A DNA stretch of 51,359 nt from an uncultured Collinsella sp. (GTDB taxonomy: Bacteria; Actinomycetota; Coriobacteriia; Coriobacteriales; Coriobacteriaceae), in NCBI GenBank assembly GCA_902482035.1, contig CABSYW010000018.1, positions 1 to 51,359 of the forward strand, in the 5' to 3' direction. Positions 25,285 through 33,071 of the stretch are shown in pieces. The notes under the pieces were generated by a model, which was given only the letters and a program-made list of their open reading frames with translations, was not told the DNA's origin and made no database searches. The first letter of the stretch is position 1; each line of letters starts with the position of its first letter. A program made the position numbers and the translations under genes.

Positions 25285-25422
25285 GCAGGCTCCTTTCGAA
25301 GGCAGATGTAGTTGTGGGGTATGTCCGCGATTGTAGCATGGAGCGTGCGGGGGCGCTTCAATTCACCCTCTCTCGACAACCAAAGCGGGACCAGCAACCC
25401 CACGACCAAAGGCCCAAATTAC

Positions 25423-25541
25423 AAGTGAGTAGACTTTACGCGACCTGCAGAGCACACCCAAAACCGCCACCCCTGTGACCTGCGGTTTTACAAAGGAAGA
25501 TATGCATTGTGCTCGGCCTGCGCCAAAAAGTCTACTCACTT
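25423..25541. repeat. 119-bp MITE-like element with nested hairpins
   Basis: Exact 15-bp terminal inverted repeats, AAGTGAGTAGACTTT and AAAGTCTACTCACTT, enclose a nested hairpin AAAACCGC/GCGGTTTT (25460-25489) and partly paired AGAGCACA/TGTGCTC arms. No coding capacity. It accounts for most of the 354-bp gap here. Confidence 0.75.
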
Positions 25542-25638
25542 AGTCCGAATCGAAGCCAAACGGATCAAAATCGAAACCAAATTGAGCCAGTCCACCGCAA
25601 AAAACGTTTGAACCCGTGCTTCTCGCGGCGGATTGACA

Positions 25639-26268
25639 CTACAAAGCGGCCAAAATGTCGGTCAGATTATCAATAACGGCATCGGCTCGCGATTGATCGA
25701 GGTTGACACCCTCGTGCGGACGCAGCGCCAGGACGCGGGCGCCGGAGCGCTTACCAGCCTCGATGCCCAAAGGCGAATCCTCGATAACCAGGCACTCGGC
25801 AGGCTCCACCCCCAGTGCCTCCATGGCACGCAGGTAGATCTCGGGGTCGGGCTTAAACGCACTGCACTCGTGACCGCTGATGGTGTAGTCCAGCACGTCG
25901 GGGATACCGGCAATCTCCACCAGCTCGTCGATCAACTCGCGATAGGACGAGCTCGCGATGGCACACTTCACGCCGCGCTCGTGCAGTGCGCGCATCACCG
26001 GCTCCGTCTGCTCGTTGAGCAGCTCGGCATACGGAACGGGATGGTCCGGGCTATAGACCTGCTTGTACTCCACGCGCAGACGCTCGCGCAGCTCAACATC
26101 GTCGGGCACCAGCGCCTCCCAAATGGCCGGCTCGTTAGACCCCGAAAGATCGGGGATCTCGTCAAAGTGGAACCCCTTCTCCTCCATAAACGCCACGCGA
26201 CGACGGTTGTAGAACCACTCGGTATCGACCAGCACGCCGTCCATGTCAAACAGCACTGCTTTGATCAT
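25639..26268 (-). CDS. HAD-superfamily hydrolase, beta-phosphoglucomutase-like
   Basis: A 209-residue HAD phosphatase or phosphomutase. Motif I is LFDMDGVLVDTE (nucleophile Asp about residue 8 and acid/base Asp two further), motif II is ASSS near residue 106, and the motif III/IV region is FKPDPEIYL and IEDSPLGIEAG. A helical C1 cap lies between motifs I and II. This subgroup acts on sugar phosphates. The start has GGAGGAG 6 nt upstream. It lies downstream of the second PTS/deglycase operon but behind a terminator, so it may be only loosely tied to it. Confidence 0.88.
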   Translation of the reverse strand: MIKAVLFDMDGVLVDTEWFYNRRRVAFMEEKGFHFDEIPDLSGSNEPAIWEALVPDDVELRERLRVEYKQVYSPDHPVPYAELLNEQTEPVMRALHERGVKCAIASSSYRELIDELVEIAGIPDVLDYTISGHECSAFKPDPEIYLRAMEALGVEPAECLVIEDSPLGIEAGKRSGARVLALRPHEGVNLDQSRADAVIDNLTDILAAL

Positions 26269-26283
26269 ACGCATCTCCTCCCA

Positions 26284-26328
26284 CCTGCCAAAAAGGGACA
26301 GGTTTATTTTGGTAGGTTTTATCTGGGG
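26284..26328. repeat. CCTGCCAAAA/GGGACAGG hairpin repeat, copy 3
   Basis: Near-identical, in inverted orientation, to 14410-14452. It lies directly upstream of the HAD gene ribosome site, just as copy 1 lies directly upstream of the cyclo-ligase gene. Confidence 0.75.
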
Positions 26329-26362
26329 TTTTGTGGCGCGACGGATACGCCCTCCCCAGAGC

Positions 26363-26395
26363 AAAAAAGGGGACGGGGCGCAAACCCCATCCCCT
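26363..26395 (-). terminator. terminator of the second PTS/deglycase operon
   Basis: The stem GGGGATGGGG/CCCCGTCCCC on the minus strand is followed by six T residues. Confidence 0.88.
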
Positions 26396-26428
26396 CTCAA
26401 TCAACCCGTAAGGTCTACTTACTTGTGA

Positions 26429-27412
26429 TTAGTAGGAAAGCTTCCACATGTAGCGACGCATGGTCAGCGGGTGCTGACGGGCCTCGGCGATCTGGTTGCC
26501 GTACTCGCGCATAACGGCGAGGTGCAGCAGCGGGTTGAAGTAGGTGATGACGCTCGCGGGCACGGCGTCAGCCAGGCCGTAGTCCTTGGAGTCGATCAGA
26601 GCGACCTTGGCGCCCATGCGCTCAAGGAAGGTGAGGGCGCGGGCGTCCATCGGACGGGTGGCGCCATCGGACATGAAGAAGACGTAGGGCTTACCCTCGG
26701 TGGAAACCTCGAACGGGCCGTGGAAGTACTCGCCGGTGTTGTAGGCGGCGGCGTCGATCCACTGCATCTCGGTGAACAGGAAGGCGGCGTGAGAATAAGC
26801 CATCTTCTCGGAGGCACCGGAAGCCATGAAGTAGATCATCTTGTCGTCCTTGAAGTCCTCGGCGAACTTCTTGGCGAGCTTCTTGCAGTGCTGAGCGGCG
26901 TTCTCGCAGAGATCGAAGATGTTGGTGAGGCCGGTGATCATGTCCTCGTAGTGGTCATAACCCTCGGTCTGCTGAAGGATCTCGAGAGCAAGAGCGATGG
27001 CGTAGCCGGGCTTCTCGCACTTGGCAGCGTAGTTGGCGTGGAAGCCGTGGACGATGACGTGGTCGGCGTCGACGGTCAGAGCGGAGCCAGCCTTGTTGGT
27101 GAGGGAGACGACCGGGCAGTTGTGCTTCTTGGCGGTCTTGTTGGCCTCGACGGTCTCGGGCGTGGAGCCACCGAGGGAGCAGGTGATCACGAAGGTGTGC
27201 TCGTTGACCCAGGAGGGCGTGTCGTAGTTGAACTCGTTAGCAGTGAAGATCTGAACGTTCAGCTTGTCCGTGTTGTTGGCCAGGAAGTACTTGGCGGGGT
27301 ACAGGTCGGACATGGAAGCGCCGCAGCCGACGAAGGCGACGCTGTGGATCTCGTGGTTGGACAGGACGTCAGCGACAATCTGCTTAGGGAGGTTAAGGTC
27401 GATCTCGTACAT
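26429..27412 (-). CDS. SIS-domain Amadori 6-phosphate deglycase, paralogue 3
   Basis: A 327-residue two-SIS protein. The phosphosugar loop is CSLGGST (78-84). The active-site motif TGEYFHGPFE has Glu228 and His231, and the C-terminus is MRRYMWKLSY. It follows the second PTS EIID gene on the same strand, 197 bp downstream, as expected if the PTS delivers a phosphorylated Amadori compound that this enzyme splits. I use the ATG with AAAGGA 9 nt upstream, not the earlier one that abuts the ribosome site. Which hexose-amine linkage it prefers cannot be told. Confidence 0.9.
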   Translation of the reverse strand: MYEIDLNLPKQIVADVLSNHEIHSVAFVGCGASMSDLYPAKYFLANNTDKLNVQIFTANEFNYDTPSWVNEHTFVITCSLGGSTPETVEANKTAKKHNCPVVSLTNKAGSALTVDADHVIVHGFHANYAAKCEKPGYAIALALEILQQTEGYDHYEDMITGLTNIFDLCENAAQHCKKLAKKFAEDFKDDKMIYFMASGASEKMAYSHAAFLFTEMQWIDAAAYNTGEYFHGPFEVSTEGKPYVFFMSDGATRPMDARALTFLERMGAKVALIDSKDYGLADAVPASVITYFNPLLHLAVMREYGNQIAEARQHPLTMRRYMWKLSY

Positions 27413-27609
27413 CTGACACATTCCTTTCGATTTTTGCGGCGCCACATTGCCGGGCGCACGCAGGGTTACCGTGATTTGGACCGAGTCGCCGGCCCGTTGA
27501 GGATGTGACAAAGGGACTGCCCTTTGTCACGTATAGGGATGGAAGCCTGCCTGGGGTATGGGATGCCAGGCAGGCCCCCGGGGGAAAGCGGTTGAACGCT
27601 TGGTCGCGA

Positions 27610-28443
27610 CTAGGCCAGGATGCCGGCCGCGGAGAGGGCGATGCCGCCCACGATGGCGATCACGAGAAGCCAACCGGTGTTGACGTTCTTCTTGATGAGC
27701 CAGTACATAAGGCCGGTGAGGCCAAGGGAGATCATCTGGGGCATCATGCCGTCCAGGATGTCCTGGATAACGACGGTGCCGTCAGCGAACTGCAGCGGGG
27801 TGGTGGCGCCGATCAGCGTGGCGATCATGCCGCCCACGGACATAAGACCCACGATGCCGCAGACATACATGAGCTTCTCCATGAGGTCGCCGCCCTGAAG
27901 CTTGCTCAGGTACTCGTGGCCGCCCTGATAGCCCATCTTGGCTGCGAACCAAGTGATCAGCACAGCGGGGACGATGGAGATGAGCATGGCCAGGATCGGG
28001 CCCATGATGGAGCCCTGCTGAGCCAGCTGAACGCCCAGACCAAAGGCGATAACGCGGATGGTGCCCTGGAAGAAGGAGTCACCGATGCCGGAAAGCGGAC
28101 CCATGAGGGAGGTCTTGACCGCGTTGATCGAATCGGGATCGAAGTTCTCGGGATCCTTGGCGTACTCCTCCTCCATGGAGGCGGCGAGGCCCAGGATGAA
28201 AGCGCTCGTCTGCGGGGTGCAGTTGTAGAACGCCATGTGACGGTGGTAAGCCTCTTTCTTGGCCTCGAGCTGCTTGGGGTCAGACTCGTCGGGATAGAGG
28301 CGGTCGAGCGTGGGAACCATGCCGTAGAGGAAGCCCATGTTCATCTGACGCTCGTAGTTCCAAGAGGCCTGGATGGCCCAGGAGCGCCAGAAGAACTGGC
28401 TGACCTTCTTGTTCAGGGACACGTCCTTGGTTGCGGTTGCCAT
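27610..28443 (-). CDS. PTS mannose-family EIID component (second system)
   Basis: A 277-residue membrane subunit with the conserved WAIQASWNYERQMNMGF near the N-terminus, LMGPLSGIGDSFFQGT near residue 120, and C-terminal hydrophobic helices. With the EIIC gene, whose stop lies 13 bp upstream, it forms the transmembrane part of a mannose-family permease. AAGGAGG lies 7 nt before the ATG; the frame is open further upstream inside EIIC, but that extension is not family-like. All parts of this second PTS are intact, unlike the first. Confidence 0.94.
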   Translation of the reverse strand: MATATKDVSLNKKVSQFFWRSWAIQASWNYERQMNMGFLYGMVPTLDRLYPDESDPKQLEAKKEAYHRHMAFYNCTPQTSAFILGLAASMEEEYAKDPENFDPDSINAVKTSLMGPLSGIGDSFFQGTIRVIAFGLGVQLAQQGSIMGPILAMLISIVPAVLITWFAAKMGYQGGHEYLSKLQGGDLMEKLMYVCGIVGLMSVGGMIATLIGATTPLQFADGTVVIQDILDGMMPQMISLGLTGLMYWLIKKNVNTGWLLVIAIVGGIALSAAGILA

Positions 28444-28456
28444 AGTGTGTTCCTCC

Positions 28457-29251
28457 TTAGTCTTCGTCGTCTTCGAGCGGATCGTAGTCGGAATCGACAC
28501 CGGCGGCTGCATGGGAACCGTTGAACTTGAAGCCCATGAAGACGACAGCCAGGCACACACCGATCAGAGCGACCGCGATGACGGACAGGTTGAGGTAAGC
28601 GGCGAGCAGGAAACCGATGAACAGGAACGGAGTCATACCCTTCTTGATCATCATGGTGAGCAGCAGGGCCAAGCCGTAGGCGGTCATGATCTTGGTCGAA
28701 ACGTTAAGACCAGTGGACAGCCACTCGGGAACCATGTTGACGATGGTCTGGACCAGGTCGGTGCCGACAAAGACGGCGAGGAAGATCGGCAGGAAGTACA
28801 TGAGAGCGTACAGACCGGAGCCGGCGCAGATGTGCATACGGTAGGCGGTCTTGAACTTTCCGTTATCGATCGCGTTATCTGCCACATGGGTGAGGGCGGC
28901 GATGATGGAACGGAACACGATGCCGAGGAGCTGACCCAGGACGGCGACCGGGATGGCGATCGTCATGGCGGTCTCGGCGGAAGCATCGGTCAGGCACGCA
29001 AAGGCAGCGGCCACGATGCCGCCCAGGACCATATCGGGCGGAACGGCGGCGCCGACTTGCACCAGGCCCATGGACACGAGCTCGACGGCGGCACCGACGG
29101 CAAGGCCGGTGGGCACATCGCCCAGAAGCAGACCGACGAGCGTAGCGCCAACGAGGGGCTGCTCGAAGTTAAGACGACCGAGCAGGCGGGAGTCCCACAT
29201 GCAGAACACGCCGACGAGGCCGACGAGCACCGCACTGATGAACGTATTCAT
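28457..29251 (-). CDS. PTS mannose-family EIIC component (second system)
   Basis: A 264-residue integral membrane protein with the complete first helix (TFISAVLVGLVGVF), then QPLVGATLVGLLLGD and AAVPPDM, which mark EIIC. Six to seven further hydrophobic spans are visible, and the tail is acidic (DYDPLEDDED). It serves as the intact reference for the disrupted EIIC of the first PTS. GGAGAAGG precedes the ATG. It lies 36 bp downstream of the EIIAB gene and 13 bp upstream of EIID, in one operon. Confidence 0.95.
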   Translation of the reverse strand: MNTFISAVLVGLVGVFCMWDSRLLGRLNFEQPLVGATLVGLLLGDVPTGLAVGAAVELVSMGLVQVGAAVPPDMVLGGIVAAAFACLTDASAETAMTIAIPVAVLGQLLGIVFRSIIAALTHVADNAIDNGKFKTAYRMHICAGSGLYALMYFLPIFLAVFVGTDLVQTIVNMVPEWLSTGLNVSTKIMTAYGLALLLTMMIKKGMTPFLFIGFLLAAYLNLSVIAVALIGVCLAVVFMGFKFNGSHAAAGVDSDYDPLEDDED

Positions 29252-29287
29252 ACCCTTCTCCTTTCAGTCAGGCAAAAGCCTGGTTGA

Positions 29288-30211
29288 TTACAGCTTGGCG
29301 TCGATGTCGACGCTCTGATACGTGGGGGTCTGCTGGACGTAGAGCTTGATGCCCATGTCGAGCAGCTGGTTGATATCGGCCTTCTGGGTGGCATCGAGGA
29401 AGACGGAGCTGTCCTTGCCGCCGACCTGATCGGCACCGTCGTGGTTGGCGGTGGCGCCCAGGTTGATGGCGTCGAGCTTGTAGCCCTGGCAGAACTGCAG
29501 CATCTCGGCAGTGTTGCCAAAGACGAACATAACGCGCTCGCCGAGGGTGTTGAGCTTGTCCATCTTGGCGAGGGCACGCTCGACGGTGAAGACGTTCAGG
29601 CGCACGCCCTGGGGCTTGGCCAGCTTAAGAGCACCCTTCTTGATGTCATCGTTGGCGGCAGCGTTGTCGACGACGATGATGCGCTCGGCCTGAACCTTGG
29701 TGGTCCAGGTAAAGACGACCTGGCCGTGCAGCAGACGGTAGTCAAGACGTGCGAGGACGATCTTGGCGGGACCGGAGCTGTGACGGGGCGCCTTAGCCTT
29801 CTTGGCGGGAGCCGCGGCAGCCTCGACCGGTGCGTTGGGGTTGGTCAGACCGGTGCGGGCCTCGTTGATGAGGGCCGCGAGCTCGGCGCCCTTGACGGGG
29901 ACGGGGCTCATAGCGAGCGTCAGTGCCAGCGGAATGTTGAAACCGCTGACAACCGTGAACTTCGTGCCGTTCTTGGAAAGCTCGACCATGCTGTTGTTGA
30001 CCGAGCTGCCGAGCATATCGGTCAGCACATAGACGGTGTCGTCCGCGTTGAACGTGGCGATCATGGCGTCCACCTTGTTGGTGATGGGCTCCTTGTCGTC
30101 GCGAGCAAGCGACACGACGTGGACGTTCGACACGTCGCCGAGAACCATCTCGAGCGTGTCTTTGGCGCCTGCGGCCAGGCCGCCATGAGATGCGAGAATG
30201 ATCTGATTCAT
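29288..30211 (-). CDS. PTS mannose-family EIIAB fusion
   Basis: The 307-residue protein joins EIIA (about 1-120, phospho-His9 in ILASHGGL) to EIIB (about 148-307, phospho-His162 in LDYRLLHGQV) through a linker rich in Ala, Pro and Lys (about 122-147). It relays phosphate from HPr to the substrate bound by EIICD. It is the first gene of the operon EIIAB-EIIC-EIID-deglycase and has a strong AAGGAGGAGG site. The first PTS in this window has the same two domains on separate genes, so the two systems are not recent duplicates. Confidence 0.95.
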   Translation of the reverse strand: MNQIILASHGGLAAGAKDTLEMVLGDVSNVHVVSLARDDKEPITNKVDAMIATFNADDTVYVLTDMLGSSVNNSMVELSKNGTKFTVVSGFNIPLALTLAMSPVPVKGAELAALINEARTGLTNPNAPVEAAAAPAKKAKAPRHSSGPAKIVLARLDYRLLHGQVVFTWTTKVQAERIIVVDNAAANDDIKKGALKLAKPQGVRLNVFTVERALAKMDKLNTLGERVMFVFGNTAEMLQFCQGYKLDAINLGATANHDGADQVGGKDSSVFLDATQKADINQLLDMGIKLYVQQTPTYQSVDIDAKL

Positions 30212-30238
30212 CTTGCCTCCTCCTTTTCGTTATGGTCA

Positions 30239-30258
30239 TTATAACGTCTTATACGTTG
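30239..30258. promoter_or_regulatory. candidate GntR operator, site B
   Basis: TTATAACGTCTTATACGTTG, 28 bp upstream of the EIIAB start, has opposed ATAACGT and ATACGT half-sites as in site C at 24091. Confidence 0.45.
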
Positions 30259-30393
30259 CTTATATTGCTAATTAGTATAAAGACCGTTCGCGGGTGAAAA
30301 TCGACCGTTGACGGGTTTAACGTACTCGAAACGTTTGGCTAGGTAGGCCGGCGCTAGCTGGATAACCCCAGGTCAGACCCTGCGCGCAATCCC

Positions 30394-31476
30394 CTATCGC
30401 ACGAAGTACCAGGGGCTTTCCTGTACGGTGGGTTCCAGCGCAATGCCGGTGCGTTCCTTAAACAGATCCATGTCCTGAGATTTTTCGGTCCACCACGCGT
30501 TGGGCTTAAAGGTCATGCTCTCAATGACATGACCGACAAACACACTGTTGCGCAGCTTGGAGAAGTCGGTGTTCATAATCAGGATGGACGCGAGCACCAG
30601 CACGATGCCCAGGACTTTAATCGCGCCGGCGGGCTCGGCGTAGACACCAATGCCCACCAGTACGGTGACGACCGTCTCGAATGACATTACGACGGGAACT
30701 TTCGACGTCTCGAGCCCCATGGACAGACCCTGCATATATAAGACATAGGCCACGGCTGTAGGGATGAGTCCAAAACCAAAGAACAGCAGCAGCAGCTGTG
30801 GCGACATTGCCGCGGCGACATCTGGCCACGGAGCCGCGATAGCCGCCATAACCGCACCGCCAAAAACAAGGCCCCAAAACGTGACAGCCAGCGGGTGGAC
30901 CGTCTTGGTTGCTATCCGGCTAAACACCGCGAGCGACGCGCCACAAAAGCCCGCGATCACGCCCGACGTGACGCCCCAAACCGAAAAATGGAAACCGGAA
31001 AGGTCGCCATTGGTCACTGCAAGTACACAGCCACCGATATTAAAAGCGATGGCAACGAGCTTGTTGGGAGTCACATCCTCGCGATAAAGCACGCGGCCGA
31101 GCATGACGCCAAACACCGGCGAGGTGTAGAGCAGCACCGAGGCCGTGGACATGCCCACCTCGCCCATGCACTCGTAATAAAGCGTGTTAGCGGTGGCGAG
31201 GCCGATAATGCCAAGAAGCGCACAGGGAACAAGCTCTTTAGGACTTGCCTTGAACAGTGCCAGGGGACCCGATGCTTTTCCCTCACGATCGCCTCCCTGG
31301 CAACCCATGAACGCCAAGACCGGAGCCATTAAGACGGCACCCGACAACAGGCGAAAGGCCGCCATGCTCTGAGACGAAACGCCCATGGCCGAGATGCCGT
31401 TTACAAAGATTCCGATGCTGCCCCACATAAGCGCGGCGATCAGCACCAGCACATAGCCCAGATTGCTTTTCTTCAA
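30394..31476 (-). CDS. EamA-type (DMT superfamily) transporter
   Basis: A 360-residue membrane protein with about ten hydrophobic segments arranged as two EamA repeats (about 5-150 and 160-295; PVFGVMLGRVLYREDV and FETVVTVLVGIGVYAEP each sit near the end of a repeat). Such proteins move metabolites, often amino acids, across the membrane. A TTG start is chosen because GAGGAGG lies 5 nt upstream; the ATG 36 nt earlier has no ribosome site. About 60 soluble residues follow the last helix, longer than usual. An operator-like site lies 39 bp upstream. Export of an amine released by the deglycases is a possible role (inference). Confidence 0.88.
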   Translation of the reverse strand: MKKSNLGYVLVLIAALMWGSIGIFVNGISAMGVSSQSMAAFRLLSGAVLMAPVLAFMGCQGGDREGKASGPLALFKASPKELVPCALLGIIGLATANTLYYECMGEVGMSTASVLLYTSPVFGVMLGRVLYREDVTPNKLVAIAFNIGGCVLAVTNGDLSGFHFSVWGVTSGVIAGFCGASLAVFSRIATKTVHPLAVTFWGLVFGGAVMAAIAAPWPDVAAAMSPQLLLLFFGFGLIPTAVAYVLYMQGLSMGLETSKVPVVMSFETVVTVLVGIGVYAEPAGAIKVLGIVLVLASILIMNTDFSKLRNSVFVGHVIESMTFKPNAWWTEKSQDMDLFKERTGIALEPTVQESPWYFVR

Positions 31477-31514
31477 CGCAGCCTCCTCGGTATTGTTTCC
31501 AATATGTTTCATAC

Positions 31515-31535
31515 TACGTTATAGTCGTTATATAC
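31515..31535. promoter_or_regulatory. candidate GntR operator, site A
   Basis: A site at 31515-31535 with two ACGTTATA-like halves (ACGTTATAGTCGTTATATAC) lies 39 bp upstream of the TTG start of the EamA gene. Confidence 0.45.
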
Positions 31536-31588
31536 ATTTTTCAAGACACAAATCGGCGAGCGGAAAAATCTGCTCTACCGCTACAACC

Positions 31589-31651
31589 CATTGGTGCAAA
31601 GGAGTCAGGTTCATATGCGCCAACTTGGTGTAAAGTAACCTGTCCCCAATG
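31589..31651. repeat. hairpin with GGGACAGGTT motif
   Basis: CATTGG...GTCAGGTT pairs with AACCTGTCCCCAATG across a loop of about 25 nt. It abuts structured element family A copy 2. The GGGGACAGG motif also occurs in the repeats at 14410 and 26284 and in the terminator at 33803. Confidence 0.55.
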
Positions 31652-31735
31652 ACTAGGACTGTCCCCAAGTGCCGAACGTCTCCAAGTGCCGCATCTGGGC
31701 CAAGGCGACGCCGATGCTTTGGCAACGCCAGCGAA

Positions 31736-31874
31736 AACCCACCTGAGCGAGCAAGGTGCCTTGAAGCGAAGCGGCATTGACCTTCTGGTCATGCCGCTGA
31801 AGCTGAAAGGCAGATTGCCGCTCAGGTGGGTTTGCAGCGTCGAGCCGTTACGGCGTTTGGTAAAACGCCGTAAC
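31736..31874 (-). ncRNA. candidate structured RNA family A, copy 2
   Basis: The outer stem is AACCCACCTGAGC/GCTCAGGTGGGTT. The interior holds GCAA/TTGC, a GGT/AGA loop, GCCTT/AAGGC and the apical TGACC-TTCT-GGTCA hairpin. The flanking GCAGCGTCGA and the perfect hairpin GTTACGGCGTTT/AAACGCCGTAAC match copy 1 in place but with compensated stem bases. It touches the stop codon of SIS deglycase 4. Shared sequence with copy 1 begins near 31657. Confidence 0.6.
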
Positions 31875-32866
31875 TAATAATCCAGCTTCCACATGTAGCG
31901 GCGCGTCATGTAGTCCTTGTGGGTGACGGCAGAGAGCGCGCGCATGTACACGTTGTTGAGGATCGGGGCAAAGATCAGGTGGTTGAAGTACTCGCTCACG
32001 CTGTCCTTAATGTCGTTGAGGCCGAGCTCCTTGGCGTCGAGCTGATAGACGCGCTCGCCACCGTACTGGTTGACGAAGCGGATGCCGCGCTCGTCGTTGC
32101 AGCGGCTGCGGCCGACGCTGATGAGCTGGAACAGCGAGGTGCGCTTGTCCAGGATCTCGAAGGGACCATGGAAGAAGTCGCAGGTGTTGATGGTGCAGGA
32201 GTCGATCTGCAGCATCTCCTGCACGTTGCAGATGCTAAAGACGTAGGCGGCACCAAAGAGCGGACCCTGAGCCATCACGTTGATGCAGGGCTTGTCGGCG
32301 TTCTGCTCGGCCCACTTGGCAGCAAGCGGACGGGTGTACTCGACGGCCTTGCGATAGATGGGGTCGACCAGGTCGAACGCGGCCATAGCGGTCTCGTACT
32401 CGGCATAGCCCTCGGTCTGCTGCGTGAGCTCCATGGCGATCATGGTCACGACGGCGGAGTTGGTACGGCCCATGCAGGACTCGTCGACGGCCAGGCTGTC
32501 ATACTGGATCTTGTAGTCGCAGACCTCGGTGAGGGCGGACTCGTCAACATAGATGGCGATGGTGCTGGCGCCGTGGTCCTTGGCGACCTGGGCGGCGACG
32601 ATGGTCTCCTTGGTGCCGCGCATGGACACGACGACGGCCAGGGTGTTCTCGTTAACGTAGGCAGGGGTTGCGTGCACGAACTCGTTGCTGGTGTAGCTGG
32701 AGCTCACGACCTGCGTGGCCTCGTGCTCCATAAAGTACTGGGCAGGATAGTTGCCGCCGTTGGATCCGCCGGCGCCAATCCACACGACGCGCTTGATGCC
32801 GCCCTTGTCTGCCTTGTCAGCCAAAACCTGGGAGACGACATCCTTAACCTGTTCCTGAGTAGTCAT
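31874..32866 (-). CDS. SIS-domain deglycase-like protein, paralogue 4 (divergent)
   Basis: The 330-residue protein has the two-SIS layout and the C-terminus TRRYMWKLDY of the family. It departs at two key places. The phosphosugar loop reads SMRGTKET (81-88) instead of S-x-S/T-G-x-T. The active-site motif reads CDFFHGPFE, with Asp230 where the others have Glu, while His233 is kept. It may act on a different glycated or aminated sugar phosphate. It is divergent from a GntR gene, with three operator-like repeats between them, so it forms a self-contained regulated unit without its own PTS. Confidence 0.85.
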   Translation of the reverse strand: MTTQEQVKDVVSQVLADKADKGGIKRVVWIGAGGSNGGNYPAQYFMEHEATQVVSSSYTSNEFVHATPAYVNENTLAVVVSMRGTKETIVAAQVAKDHGASTIAIYVDESALTEVCDYKIQYDSLAVDESCMGRTNSAVVTMIAMELTQQTEGYAEYETAMAAFDLVDPIYRKAVEYTRPLAAKWAEQNADKPCINVMAQGPLFGAAYVFSICNVQEMLQIDSCTINTCDFFHGPFEILDKRTSLFQLISVGRSRCNDERGIRFVNQYGGERVYQLDAKELGLNDIKDSVSEYFNHLIFAPILNNVYMRALSAVTHKDYMTRRYMWKLDY

Positions 32867-32903
32867 CGTGCATCAGCCTTTCTTCTCGTTTGATGCTCTC
32901 GAT

Positions 32904-33063
32904 GGCATACAGGTTACATACATGTTTTGGTTATGTCGACTAGTTGTATGCTATATTTGTCTTAGAAATTTTGCTGATGCGGTTTTCGACAACTGGCTAC
33001 CAGCTGTTTTGTTGTTGTATTGAATACATGCTTGCTTAGATAGGCATACAAGTTAGATACAGG
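32904..33063. promoter_or_regulatory. operators in the deglycase 4 / GntR 4 divergent region
   Basis: GGCATACAGGTTACATACAT (from 32904) and GGCATACAAGTTAGATACAG (from 33043) are direct copies 139 bp apart. A third, inverted GCATACAACTAG lies at about 32940-32951. They flank both likely promoters. Confidence 0.6.
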
Positions 33064-33071
33064 TTGATCAC

